Notes: generated from the sequence alone by a model not told the origin. Numbered from the stretch's first letter, positions 6,415 to 12,554 are shown. The stretch: 12,554 nucleotides of DNA from JAQUOA01 sp037443785 (GCA_037443785.1 JBBINR010000064.1:1-12554), one strand, 5' to 3'. A program made the numbers and translations.

Positions 6415-8750
6415 TTCAAATCAATCTTATCGATAGTACGTTGAAGGCGGGCAGGCGAAGCGGTATTTTCCTCATCATTCCGTTTTAATTTTGATGCACT
6501 GCTGCGTTCCGATTTTTTTATTTCCACCGGTTCAATTTCCTGTTCGGGATATCGAAGCCGCGAATGATGAACTCCAACAAGAATTTTAAGAAAACTTTCT
6601 TTGATCGCGGTTAAATCCCGGAGGTTCAAACTGCTTTCGTCCAGTTCCCCTTCAAGCAAACGAAGTTTGATCAACGAATCGATATTCGCTTCGATCTTTT
6701 CCACCGTCGGTTCTTCAATCGAGCGCGTCGATGCCTCAATGCCGTCGGCGAGCATAAGTATTGCAGTCTCTTTTGAATTGGGTTTTGGTCCCGGATACCT
6801 GAAATCTGATTCGTTTAATTCCGTTGTGTTGCTTCGCTTTTGTTTCAGTGCCTTTTGATAAAAGAATCCGACATGCATTGTACCGTGATGCATGGGAATG
6901 AAATCGATAACCGATTCCGGAAGTTTTTTCGATCGGGCAAATTGGATCCCATCTTCAATGTGCGCAGCAATGACCCGCGCGCTTTTTCTCGGGCTCATCA
7001 CTCTGTGTTTATTTTCCGTTCCCAATTGGTTTTCAACAAACAATTCCGGGTGCTGCATTTTTCCAACGTCGTGATACAATCCACCGGCACGCGTTAACGT
7101 AACATTGGCGCCAATCGCTTCAGCGGCGGCGGCAGCGAGCGTTGCAACACTGACGCTGTGATGAAATGTGCCGGGAGCTTTATGAGATAATTCTTTCAGC
7201 AGCGGATGATTCAAATCCGAAAGATCAACAAGTGTCAGTTCCGTTGTCACGTTGAAGAATCGTTCCAGGAAAATAAGGAGCCCGTACGTCAGGATCGGCG
7301 AAAGAATTGCATTGAACGATGACGTCAGCAGCTGTTCGACGACAATGTCAATGGATTCATACCGTTCCAGACCAAGCGCAACGATAACGATAGAATAACC
7401 GAGGAAAATATAAATGATCGAACGGAAAATCTGCGTTCGTTTTTTAATGTCACGGGTGGTATAGATGGCAAATGACCCTGCCACTAAAGAAGACAATGCG
7501 ATGCCATAATCATTGCCGCGAATTCCGGCAACAAGCAGAGCGGCAACAACTGTGCTGTAAAATGCGATGCGGGAATCGAAGATAATTCCCATCACCATCG
7601 ACAACATCGGAACGAGGATGAGAAATCGCAAAGGGGCCGTTGACGGGAGAATAACGGAGAGATATGCGATAAACGCTACCGACAGCTGCAGCCCAAACAT
7701 CAGCAGCAGTTTTGAATTATTTCCCAAGATACGTTTTCGGAAAAGGAACAAATACATCGTCAGCAGCCATACGACCGCAAAGACATGAAGCACTTTTCCT
7801 AGAAATGTTATGTAAGTGTTGATTCCGGCACCGCGCTCTTGTTTGGCTTTGCGCAAAGAATCCAATTTCAGTTTAATTTCCGCCGTGACGCGTTCCTTCT
7901 TTGAAATAATCCTTTCGCCATCACTCACCGCACCGACGGTTCGCGGAACGAGATCTTCCGCAAAATGAATTTCCTGATCGGTTTGTTCTTTTTGATACAG
8001 AACATTCGGCACAAGAAATGTTAAAGCGATTTTCAACGCAATTGAAACGGTATCATTCTCCCCTTTGTACCCGGAAATAAAAGTCTGCTGAACCACTTTC
8101 CCAAGTTCTTCTCTATCCAAAAATCTGCTGATCGGCACTATTTGTTCAATGGTTTTCTTTCTCTTTGCCACCAATTCATCTTGTTTAAATTGAGATTTTC
8201 GAACATCCAGAATTCCCTGCAGGTACATTTCATTGACAACAAGAAGGACATCGCGGCGTAATTTTTCAAACGAATATTTTGGCGTCGTTTTTGCCGGCTG
8301 GCGTTCGGCATTGCGCATGAACCATAACACTTTCCATTCAGTGTCACGAAATTGGACGGGGAAATTCGTTAGAGCGGCATCAATTTCTTTTTGATCTTCA
8401 TTTCGGCGATCCAAAATAAGACGGAGCTGATTGAAAAACCGTTGAAGCGAATCAAGTTGATCTTGGGCAAGGTCTTGATGTTCTTCGAACACCTTATACA
8501 CTTTATTTGCCGCAAATTCGCGCTCGCGATCATATTCTCGTTCATCTTTGTAGATCGGATACGCAAATGGAGCATACAAGTCGCCTTCGGTCCACACTGT
8601 TCCAATCGCATAGTCCGATTCGACGGATAATCCCTGAGGAAACATCCATGCAACGGAAACAATAAACACGAGAAAGATTGCCCACTTCCCACTCATGCTT
8701 TCGTTGTCTTGAAACTTTCGAAAGAAAAATATCATTTGTCTGATCGGCAT
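6411..8750 (-). CDS. pgpH: 7TM-HD domain cyclic-di-AMP phosphodiesterase (PgpH/YqfF family)
   Basis: Membrane phosphodiesterase of the 7TMR-HD family; characterised members (Listeria PgpH) hydrolyse c-di-AMP to pApA. In this reading it has about 779 residues. Order: one N-terminal membrane helix (WAIFLVFIVSVAWMFP), a long extracytoplasmic 7TMR-HDED domain, about seven hydrophobic helices (roughly nt 7240-7800), then a cytoplasmic HD domain. The HD domain shows GTFHHS, the metal-binding HD in YHDVGK, MHHGT and ADGIEAS, all in the PgpH order, so the active site appears intact. A charged, probably disordered tail follows (VEIKKSERSSASKLKRNDEEN). An in-frame GTG at 8816 would add 22 residues, but they look non-conserved. 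I prefer the ATG at 8750, although the ATGs at 8735 and 8696 are also possible and none has a strong Shine-Dalgarno site. The stop overlaps xerD by 4 bp. c-di-AMP controls potassium/osmotic and cell-wall homeostasis in other bacteria. Confidence 0.93.
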   Translation of the reverse strand: MPIRQMIFFFRKFQDNESMSGKWAIFLVFIVSVAWMFPQGLSVESDYAIGTVWTEGDLYAPFAYPIYKDEREYDREREFAANKVYKVFEEHQDLAQDQLDSLQRFFNQLRLILDRRNEDQKEIDAALTNFPVQFRDTEWKVLWFMRNAERQPAKTTPKYSFEKLRRDVLLVVNEMYLQGILDVRKSQFKQDELVAKRKKTIEQIVPISRFLDREELGKVVQQTFISGYKGENDTVSIALKIALTFLVPNVLYQKEQTDQEIHFAEDLVPRTVGAVSDGERIISKKERVTAEIKLKLDSLRKAKQERGAGINTYITFLGKVLHVFAVVWLLTMYLFLFRKRILGNNSKLLLMFGLQLSVAFIAYLSVILPSTAPLRFLILVPMLSMVMGIIFDSRIAFYSTVVAALLVAGIRGNDYGIALSSLVAGSFAIYTTRDIKKRTQIFRSIIYIFLGYSIVIVALGLERYESIDIVVEQLLTSSFNAILSPILTYGLLIFLERFFNVTTELTLVDLSDLNHPLLKELSHKAPGTFHHSVSVATLAAAAAEAIGANVTLTRAGGLYHDVGKMQHPELFVENQLGTENKHRVMSPRKSARVIAAHIEDGIQFARSKKLPESVIDFIPMHHGTMHVGFFYQKALKQKRSNTTELNESDFRYPGPKPNSKETAILMLADGIEASTRSIEEPTVEKIEANIDSLIKLRLLEGELDESSLNLRDLTAIKESFLKILVGVHHSRLRYPEQEIEPVEIKKSERSSASKLKRNDEENTASPARLQRTIDKIDLK

Positions 8751-8818
8751 TGAATGAATATTGGAATAAAATGAAGGAGAATCAAGAAACCCATAGCTTA
8801 GATTGCCGCGCCACACGG

Positions 8819-8830
8819 AAGAAATTTCTT
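8819..8830. repeat. 12-bp perfect palindrome in the divergent intergenic region
   Basis: AAGAAATTTCTT is its own reverse complement. It lies about 20 bp upstream of the rsmA -35 element and about 70 bp upstream of the pgpH start, so it could be an operator for either gene. The sequence is AT-rich and could be chance. Confidence 0.35.
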
Positions 8831-8835
8831 GCGAA

Positions 8836-8862
8836 AAACATTGTAAACATTGATAAACTTTG
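8836..8862 (+). repeat. Three-copy AAACWTTG iterons overlapping the rsmA promoter
   Basis: AAACATTG (8836-8843), AAACATTG (8845-8852) and AAACTTTG (8855-8862) are spaced 9 and 10 bp apart, close to one helical turn. The -35 hexamer of the rsmA promoter (8850-8855) is embedded in the second and third copies, so a bound protein would be placed to block or recruit RNA polymerase. This is a visual observation; no regulator is known. Confidence 0.45.
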
Positions 8863-8878
8863 CTGCATTCGTTATATT
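8850..8878 (+). promoter_or_regulatory. Promoter for rsmA-mgtE-PAP2 operon
   Basis: TTGATA (8850-8855), a 17-bp spacer and TATATT (8873-8878), each hexamer one mismatch from the sigma-70-type consensus. The predicted transcript start near 8885 lies 3' of the in-frame upstream TTG at 8860, which excludes that start and supports the GTG at 8923, with an approximately 38-nt leader. Confidence 0.75.
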
Positions 8879-8922
8879 CATGTATCGAATTTTTTCACCT
8901 TTTGTTCATTGGAAATATCATC

Positions 8923-9744
8923 GTGCTTCGTCCTAAAAAATCTCTCGGTCAAAACTTTTTACAAGATAATAATGTTTCACAAAAAATCGTCCGCCTGTTC
9001 GATCCGAAACCAACGGATACTATTGTAGAGATTGGACCGGGAAAAGGTGCGTTGACGACTCTCCTTTTGAATATTGTCCCTCACCTTACCGTTATAGAAT
9101 TAGACGACCGTTTGATCGAGGAGCTCCGGCAGACATTTGGCGAAAAAATCTCGGTGATTCATAACGACGTCTTACAGGTGTCGCTCGGCTCTTTGTCTCC
9201 GGATTCCGGCAATAAAATCCGCCTTATCGGAAATATTCCTTATAACATTACCTCACCGATTCTTTTTCATGTTATCGACCACGCCGAGCATATCAACGAT
9301 TTTGTGGTGATGATGCAGACGGAAGTTGCTCAGCGATTGGTGGCAAAGCCGCGGACAAAGGAATACGGTATTCTCTCTATTTTTTTGCAGTATTATTGCA
9401 CGCCAAAAATTCTTTTTTCAGTTTCACGGAATTCATTTTACCCAATTCCGGCTGTTTCTTCGACAGTTGTTTATTTAGATTTTGCAACTTCTTTCACGCC
9501 AAAAGCGTCTAATGATAAGGTGTTTCGCAAAATTGTCCGGGGAACATTCGGCACCCGCCGAAAAACGCTGCGGAACGGACTTAAAAATTTGAATATTCCT
9601 CACGATGAATTGGGAAAATTGACAATCGATCTCGAACAAAGGCCGGAAGAATTATCCGTGAGGGACTTCGTGAGTCTTGCCAATGCCCTTTCTCATCTTT
9701 CACCGATAATTCTCGGATCAGAAACGGAAGATGCCAATGGCTGA
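8923..9744 (+). CDS. rsmA: 16S rRNA (adenine(1518)-N(6)/adenine(1519)-N(6))-dimethyltransferase RsmA/KsgA
   Basis: Dimethylates the two adjacent adenines in the 3'-terminal helix-45 loop of 16S rRNA during small-subunit maturation, using S-adenosylmethionine. The 273 residues are the usual length. The N-terminus VLRPKKSLGQNFLQD is diagnostic. The SAM-binding motif VEIGPGKGALT is at about 35-45, the acidic VIELD at 57-61, the catalytic NIPYN at 104-108 and the FYPIPAVSSTVV segment at 172-183. The C-terminal helical part contains GTFGTRRKTLRNGL. I chose the GTG at 8923 because it gives exactly the conserved N-terminus and lies downstream of the predicted transcription start; a longer frame to 8860 would run through the promoter. 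A weak GGAA sits about 9 nt upstream. Its end overlaps the next gene, mgtE, by 8 bp. Confidence 0.96.
   Translation: MLRPKKSLGQNFLQDNNVSQKIVRLFDPKPTDTIVEIGPGKGALTTLLLNIVPHLTVIELDDRLIEELRQTFGEKISVIHNDVLQVSLGSLSPDSGNKIRLIGNIPYNITSPILFHVIDHAEHINDFVVMMQTEVAQRLVAKPRTKEYGILSIFLQYYCTPKILFSVSRNSFYPIPAVSSTVVYLDFATSFTPKASNDKVFRKIVRGTFGTRRKTLRNGLKNLNIPHDELGKLTIDLEQRPEELSVRDFVSLANALSHLSPIILGSETEDANG
9726..9730 (+). promoter_or_regulatory. Shine-Dalgarno site choosing the mgtE start
   Basis: GGAAG ends immediately before an ATG at 9731 (spacing 0) but is 6 nt from the ATG at 9737, so the second ATG is the likely start of MgtE. The site lies inside the rsmA coding sequence. Confidence 0.55.
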
Positions 9745-11128
9745 AGAACCAGTTGCTAAAGATGATTTTATTGAAGTCGATGATGAATTGATCGAAGATA
9801 TTCTCGATCTGATCCGGTCGAAATCCGACCTGCTTCTGAAGAATATCATCAACGACCTTTATCCTGCCGATATTGCTCACATCATCAATCGGTTGGAGTT
9901 TCAAGACGGCGAATACCTTTTTTTGCTTCTTTCCACCGAAGATGCCGGTAAAGTTATTGTTGAATTAGATGACGACCACCGCGAACACTTCCTTGAGACG
10001 TTAAAGAGTGAAGCGATTTCAGAAATTGTCGAAGAACTTCCTACGGATGAAGCGACCGACATTGTCGGCGAACTGTCCAAAGAAAAAGCTGAAGAAGTCC
10101 TTGAGGAATTAAGCGTTGAAGATTCTACCGACCTGCAGGAATTATTGAAGTATGATGAACATACTGCCGGCGGTATCATGCAGAAGGAAGTCATTACTGT
10201 CAATAAGAATGACACCGTGAAGAAAGCAATCCAGGCTGTCCGGAAAAAAGCGCGCGAAGAAGATGACGTACAGCAGCATTATTTTATTTTTGTTGTTGAT
10301 GACGAGGGGATTCTTCTTGGAATGGTTCCGATTTCCAATCTTATTTTGCTTTCACCCAATCGCAAAATTTATAAAGTCATGGAAACCGATGTCATCAACG
10401 TCGATACATCGGTCGATCAGGAAGAAGTTGCGCGCATATTTAAGAAATATAATCTTGTTTCGATTCCCGTTGTCGATTTCCGAAACCGTCTCGTCGGAAA
10501 AATTATGGTCGATGACGTTGTCGATGTCATTGAAGAAGAAGCATCGGAAGATATTTTACGTATGGGCGGCGTCGGCGAGGATGAACATATATCGACTACA
10601 CCGTTTGTCGCTTTGCGCAGAAGACTGCCATGGCTCTACATCAATTTATTAACGGCATTCCTGGCGGCTTCTGTTGTCGGATTATTTCAACATACCATTG
10701 AAAAGGTTGTTATTCTGGCCGCACTGATGCCGATTGTGGCAGGCATGGGAGGCAACGCTGCAACACAAACCATAACGGTAATGGTACGAGGTTTGGCGCT
10801 CGGAGAAGTAACAAACACAAATCGTAAAAAAGTGTTGTGGAAAGAATTGCAAATCGGTTTGATGAACGGTTTTGCCAATGGAATTTTGACGGGAACCGTG
10901 ATTGCCATTTTCAGCGGAACTCCAATGCTCGGCGTGGTTATTTGTTTAGCCATGATAACCAATATGTTTGTTGCCGGACTTGCGGGAACCATTGTGCCGT
11001 TGGCTTTAAAATGGTTAAAGATTGATCCGGCGCTTGCTTCGGCGGTTGTTGTCACAACATTTACTGATGTTTTCGGATTCGCTTCATTTTTAGGTCTCGC
11101 AACATTATTCATAACCGTGTTACTATAA
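9737..11128 (+). CDS. mgtE: Magnesium transporter MgtE
   Basis: Mg2+-selective channel of the inner membrane, gated by cytoplasmic Mg2+ in characterised homologues. The acidic N domain (about residues 15-135) is rich in helices such as EIVEELPTDEATDIVGELS. A CBS pair follows (about 140-205 and 210-265; YDEHTAGGIM, VFVVDDEGILLGM-like strands, FRNRLVGKIMVDD). Next come a connecting plug region and a C-terminal membrane domain of about five helices (300-463). The membrane domain carries the family signature GGNAATQTITVMVRGLALGEV and the last-helix segment DPALASAVVVTTFTDVFGF, whose Asp is of the type that lines the ion path. Length about 463 is normal and nothing is missing. The alternative ATG at 9731 would have no room for its Shine-Dalgarno site. 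It overlaps rsmA by 8 bp and is followed 6 bp later by the PAP2 gene. No M-box riboswitch is possible at this internal position. Confidence 0.96.
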   Translation: MAEEPVAKDDFIEVDDELIEDILDLIRSKSDLLLKNIINDLYPADIAHIINRLEFQDGEYLFLLLSTEDAGKVIVELDDDHREHFLETLKSEAISEIVEELPTDEATDIVGELSKEKAEEVLEELSVEDSTDLQELLKYDEHTAGGIMQKEVITVNKNDTVKKAIQAVRKKAREEDDVQQHYFIFVVDDEGILLGMVPISNLILLSPNRKIYKVMETDVINVDTSVDQEEVARIFKKYNLVSIPVVDFRNRLVGKIMVDDVVDVIEEEASEDILRMGGVGEDEHISTTPFVALRRRLPWLYINLLTAFLAASVVGLFQHTIEKVVILAALMPIVAGMGGNAATQTITVMVRGLALGEVTNTNRKKVLWKELQIGLMNGFANGILTGTVIAIFSGTPMLGVVICLAMITNMFVAGLAGTIVPLALKWLKIDPALASAVVVTTFTDVFGFASFLGLATLFITVLL

Positions 11129-11134
11129 TTCTCG

Positions 11135-12040
11135 ATGAAATTTTTTCGCTTTCTCCGCTCGGCTGATATTGTTACGATTCTTTTTCTTTTCCTGATGTGC
11201 GGAATTGAAATTTTTTTTGCCTCACGCTTAGAGCACTATCTCTATTACATCCCGCTAAATGCCGTTCTGATTGCATTTATTTTTTTTGCAGGAAAACGTC
11301 TTTCTCAACAACAAGAGAAAAAAAATCTCTCTCTTTCCATTGCATACGATTGGTATCTTGTTCCGAATATTCTTTTCATCTATATGCAAGCGTCGTCAAT
11401 TGCATATCCGCTTCACGGAAAGGATTTCGATTCGGTTTTGATTGCTGTCGACCAGTGGATGTTTGGGGTTGATCCGACACAATGGGTCTACCAATTTTCA
11501 CATCCGATTATTACCGAAATACTTCAAATCGCATATTCTTCGTACTATCTCTTTTTTATTTTTCTCTTTTACGAATTATATAAAAAGAATATGATGAAAG
11601 AGTTCGAAGAGGGTGCTTTATTGATTGTCTACGGCTTTTATCTCTCCTACATCGGCTACATGCTTTTTCCGGCAATTGGTCCGCGGTTTACACTGCATGA
11701 TTTCAATTCATTAAACACCGATCTGCCCGGACTTTTTCTTACACCGTATCTCCGGGAGTTTATCAATTCCGGCGGCGGAGTCAGTGCCGGCAGCAATCCT
11801 ATTCTTTCAGTTCATAGAGATGCATTCCCAAGCGGACATACGCAGCTTACGCTGACTGCCATGTATATTGCGTTTAAAAATAAGACAACAATCCGATGGG
11901 GATTACTGATTGCCGGATCGCTATTGATCATTTCCACAATTTATATGCGGTATCATTATGCAATCGATGTTTTTGCGGGGGTGATATTTTTTCTGCTCAC
12001 AATTTGGGGCGGAAAAAAAATTCACCAATGGTGGGTCTAG
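11135..12040 (+). CDS. Aur1/PAP2-like integral membrane phosphatase
   Basis: Membrane enzyme of the PAP2/Aur1-like group, likely acting on a lipid phosphate (phosphatidate, undecaprenyl-PP or a phospholipid headgroup exchange); the substrate cannot be read here. It has 301 residues, with hydrophobic helices near 10-28, 37-52, 72-90, 125-147, 160-180, 252-270 and 278-292. Catalytic motifs: GPR at 182-184, PSGHTQLT with His235, and MRYHYAIDVFAG with nucleophile His274 and Asp278. The classical C3 motif begins SR; here the position is Ser-Thr and an Arg stands two residues before His274, a pattern I associate with the Aur1/inositol-phosphorylceramide-synthase-like (PAP2_3) branch. The start ATG is 6 nt after mgtE with no Shine-Dalgarno site, so translation is probably coupled. 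It is the last gene of the rsmA operon and is followed by a terminator about 58 nt past its stop. Confidence 0.85.
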   Translation: MKFFRFLRSADIVTILFLFLMCGIEIFFASRLEHYLYYIPLNAVLIAFIFFAGKRLSQQQEKKNLSLSIAYDWYLVPNILFIYMQASSIAYPLHGKDFDSVLIAVDQWMFGVDPTQWVYQFSHPIITEILQIAYSSYYLFFIFLFYELYKKNMMKEFEEGALLIVYGFYLSYIGYMLFPAIGPRFTLHDFNSLNTDLPGLFLTPYLREFINSGGGVSAGSNPILSVHRDAFPSGHTQLTLTAMYIAFKNKTTIRWGLLIAGSLLIISTIYMRYHYAIDVFAGVIFFLLTIWGGKKIHQWWV

Positions 12041-12054
12041 CAATAGAAAATTTC

Positions 12055-12085
12055 TTGCAGTCAAATCGAATTTTTGCTATATTTG
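12055..12085 (+). promoter_or_regulatory. Strong promoter upstream of the structured region and tRNAs
   Basis: TTGCAG (12055-12060), a 17-bp spacer and TATATT (12078-12083) continuing into TTG. TATATTTG fits both a sigma-70-like -10 and the Bacteroidota TAnnTTTG element. Its layout repeats that of the rsmA promoter. Transcription would start near 12090, only a few bases before the hairpin at 12098. Confidence 0.7.
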
Positions 12086-12097
12086 ATGGCGCTAAAG

Positions 12098-12125
12098 ACC
12101 ATTCCGATGCATGGGGATGGTTTTT
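12098..12125 (+). terminator. Rho-independent terminator after the PAP2 gene
   Basis: CCATTCC (12099-12105) pairs with GGGATGG (12114-12120), giving a 7-bp stem with one G-U pair and an 8-nt loop. It is followed directly by TTTTT (12121-12125), and the stem can extend by A12098-T12121. It suits the end of the rsmA-mgtE-PAP2 transcript. Any transcript from the promoter at 12055-12085 would meet it almost at once. Confidence 0.65.
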
Positions 12126-12134
12126 CAGTCTTAC

Positions 12135-12148
12135 GGTGGCCATAGTTC
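12135..12148 (+). repeat. 14-nt copy of the 5' end of tRNA-His
   Basis: GGTGGCCATAGTTC is identical to the first 14 nt of the tRNA-His gene at 12258-12271, 123 bp upstream and in the same orientation. It covers G-1, the 5' acceptor strand and the first half of the D-stem. What follows (GAAAACGTCC) does not continue as a tRNA, so this is a fragment, not a second gene. Confidence 0.6.
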
Positions 12149-12191
12149 GAAAACGTCCCGCGAATGTTTTTTATGAGCGGCTGACGTTTTC
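12149..12191 (+). other. Long imperfect hairpin, possible RNA element
   Basis: GAAAACGTC (12149-12157) and GACGTTTTC (12183-12191) are perfectly complementary. They are continued inward by CCGC (12158-12161) with GCGG (12177-12180), leaving a 2-nt CT bulge and a 15-nt loop. The 13 pairs start directly after the tRNA-His-like fragment. There is no T-run behind it, so it is not a classical terminator. Confidence 0.6.
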
Positions 12192-12194
12192 AGA

Positions 12195-12228
12195 ATCCCG
12201 TTAAAAATCTTATACTTTTAAACGGGAT
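12195..12228 (+). other. Second hairpin upstream of tRNA-His
   Basis: ATCCCGTT (12195-12202) pairs with AACGGGAT (12221-12228). After one mismatch, AAAA pairs with TTTT (12204-12207 with 12216-12219), around an 8-nt loop. Not followed by a T-run on either strand. It lies 29 nt upstream of tRNA-His. A possible -10 (TATACT, 12211-12216) lies in the loop and 3' arm, but I could not find a good -35 for it. Confidence 0.55.
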
Positions 12229-12257
12229 CTATGACACAGCCAAACAAGTTTTTTCAT

Positions 12258-12335
12258 GGTGGCCATAGTTCAGTTGGTTAGAACGCCAGGTTGTGGCCCT
12301 GGAGGCCGTGGGTTCAAGTCCCACTGGTCACCCCA
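12258..12335 (+). tRNA. tRNA-His (anticodon GTG)
   Basis: The cloverleaf folds completely. G-1 (12258) faces C73, the tRNA-His identity pair. Acceptor GTGGCCA pairs with TGGTCAC (one G-U), D-stem GTTC with GAAC, anticodon stem CCAGG with CCTGG around TTGTGGC (anticodon GTG), and T-stem GTGGG with CCCAC around TTCAAGT. The 3' CCA is encoded (12333-12335). Decodes CAC and CAU. Confidence 0.97.
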
Positions 12336-12339
12336 AAGA

Positions 12340-12418
12340 TCAATGGTCAATGAACAATTAACAATGACCGATGAAGAGCAAAGAAAATAGTTGTTTTTAA
12401 TTGTTCACTGATAATTGG
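12340..12418. repeat. Imperfect 22-nt inverted repeat between the two tRNA genes
   Basis: The arms 12340-12361 and 12397-12418 match in 18 of 22 positions as inverted copies, with a perfect core TGAACAATTAA / TTAATTGTTCA and a 35-nt spacer. The left arm region is built from CAATG/AACAATTAA words, as in low-complexity intergenic repeats common in AT-rich Bacteroidota-type genomes. No protein is encoded, so it is not an IS; it could be a MITE-like remnant or a processing spacer. Confidence 0.5.
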
Positions 12419-12428
12419 TAGTTGTGTT

Positions 12429-12500
12429 GCTCTCATCGTCTAGGGGTTAGGACACGAGCTTTTCAAGCTTGTAACACGGGTTCGATTCCCGTTGAGAGTA
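12429..12500 (+). tRNA. tRNA-Glu (anticodon TTC)
   Basis: The cloverleaf folds. Acceptor GCTCTCA pairs with TGAGAGT (first pair G1-U72 wobble). D-stem GTCT pairs with GGAC, anticodon stem CGAGC with GCTTG around TTTTCAA (anticodon TTC), and T-stem ACGGG with CCCGT around TTCGATT. T8-C9 is typical of tRNA-Glu. Discriminator A73 is followed by CTA, so CCA is not encoded and must be added, unlike the neighbouring tRNA-His. Confidence 0.95.
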
Positions 12501-12554
12501 CTATATAAATCAATGACTTACAGTCGTTGGTACTTCCTTACAGGTCGACTGCTA
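12501..12554. other. Right-edge sequence with nothing assigned
   Basis: 54 bp after tRNA-Glu. CAGTCG (12521-12526) and CGACTG (12546-12551) form a 6-bp inverted repeat with a 19-nt loop, but there is no T-run and no tRNA or reading frame that I can support before the window ends. Confidence 0.3.

Noticed and set aside
4656..6436. Several plus-strand open frames opposite the methylase and xerD
   Set aside because: Antisense to intact, motif-rich genes; translations show no recognisable domain and no ribosome binding sites.
8751..8816. N-terminal extension of the 7TM-HD protein to a GTG at 8816
   Set aside because: The added residues (MWRGNLSYGFLDSPSF) are unlike a membrane-protein N-terminus of this family, and the GTG has no Shine-Dalgarno site.
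8860..8922. N-terminal extension of RsmA to 8860
   Set aside because: The extension spans the -10 and spacer of the promoter at 8850-8878 and lies before the predicted transcription start; the conserved protein begins at VLRPKKSLGQNFL.
10687..11112. Minus-strand open frame of 141 codons inside mgtE
   Set aside because: It is the complement of the MgtE membrane domain and its hydrophobic repeats come from that coding sequence.
12086..12145. 19-codon open frame MALKTIPMHGDGFSVLRWP as a leader peptide
   Set aside because: Its ATG is at or before the predicted transcript start, it has no ribosome binding site and no run of regulatory codons, so an attenuator peptide is not supported.
1..12554. 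CRISPR array, IS element or prophage
   Set aside because: No regularly spaced direct repeats, transposase motif or phage structural gene was seen on either strand.

Overview
The window looks like ordinary chromosome from a Bacteroidota/Chlorobi-group bacterium, possibly an Ignavibacteria-like lineage. This placement is an inference. It rests on moderate GC, weak Shine-Dalgarno sites, a TATATTTG-type -10 element, and the combination of a YqfF/PgpH-type 7TM-HD protein, a lysC-lysA pair and a DUF1611 protein. No phage, transposase, CRISPR array or rRNA gene is visible.

Left block, all minus strand (1-8750). Reading in the direction of transcription, the genes are a 7TM-HD cyclic-di-AMP phosphodiesterase (pgpH-like), xerD, an orphan beta-class DNA adenine methyltransferase, a DUF1611/DgcN-like protein, and an AT-rich secreted SH3b protein of unknown function. 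Two of the junctions are ATGA overlaps and one is a 6-bp gap, so this reads as one operon. It ends in a hairpin at 2397-2419. Beyond that lies a lysine-biosynthesis pair, lysC (aspartate kinase) and lysA (diaminopimelate decarboxylase), with lysA cut by the left edge. LysC makes aspartyl phosphate at the head of the pathway, and LysA makes lysine from meso-diaminopimelate at its end.

Middle (8751-8922) is a divergent intergenic region. It carries a strong promoter for rsmA (TTGATA-N17-TATATT) whose -35 sits inside a three-copy AAACWTTG iteron cluster. A 12-bp perfect palindrome lies just upstream.

Right block, plus strand (8923-12040). rsmA (16S rRNA dimethyladenosine transferase), mgtE (Mg2+ channel/transporter) and an Aur1/PAP2-like membrane phosphatase are overlapping or nearly abutting and probably form one operon.

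Tail (12041-12554). This holds a second strong promoter, a terminator-like hairpin with a T-run, two further stable hairpins, a 14-nt copy of the 5' end of tRNA-His, then tRNA-His(GTG), an imperfect inverted repeat, and tRNA-Glu(TTC). The structured segment 12055-12257 is the least explained part of the window and the best candidate for something undescribed. The rest is mostly recognisable housekeeping and accessory genes.
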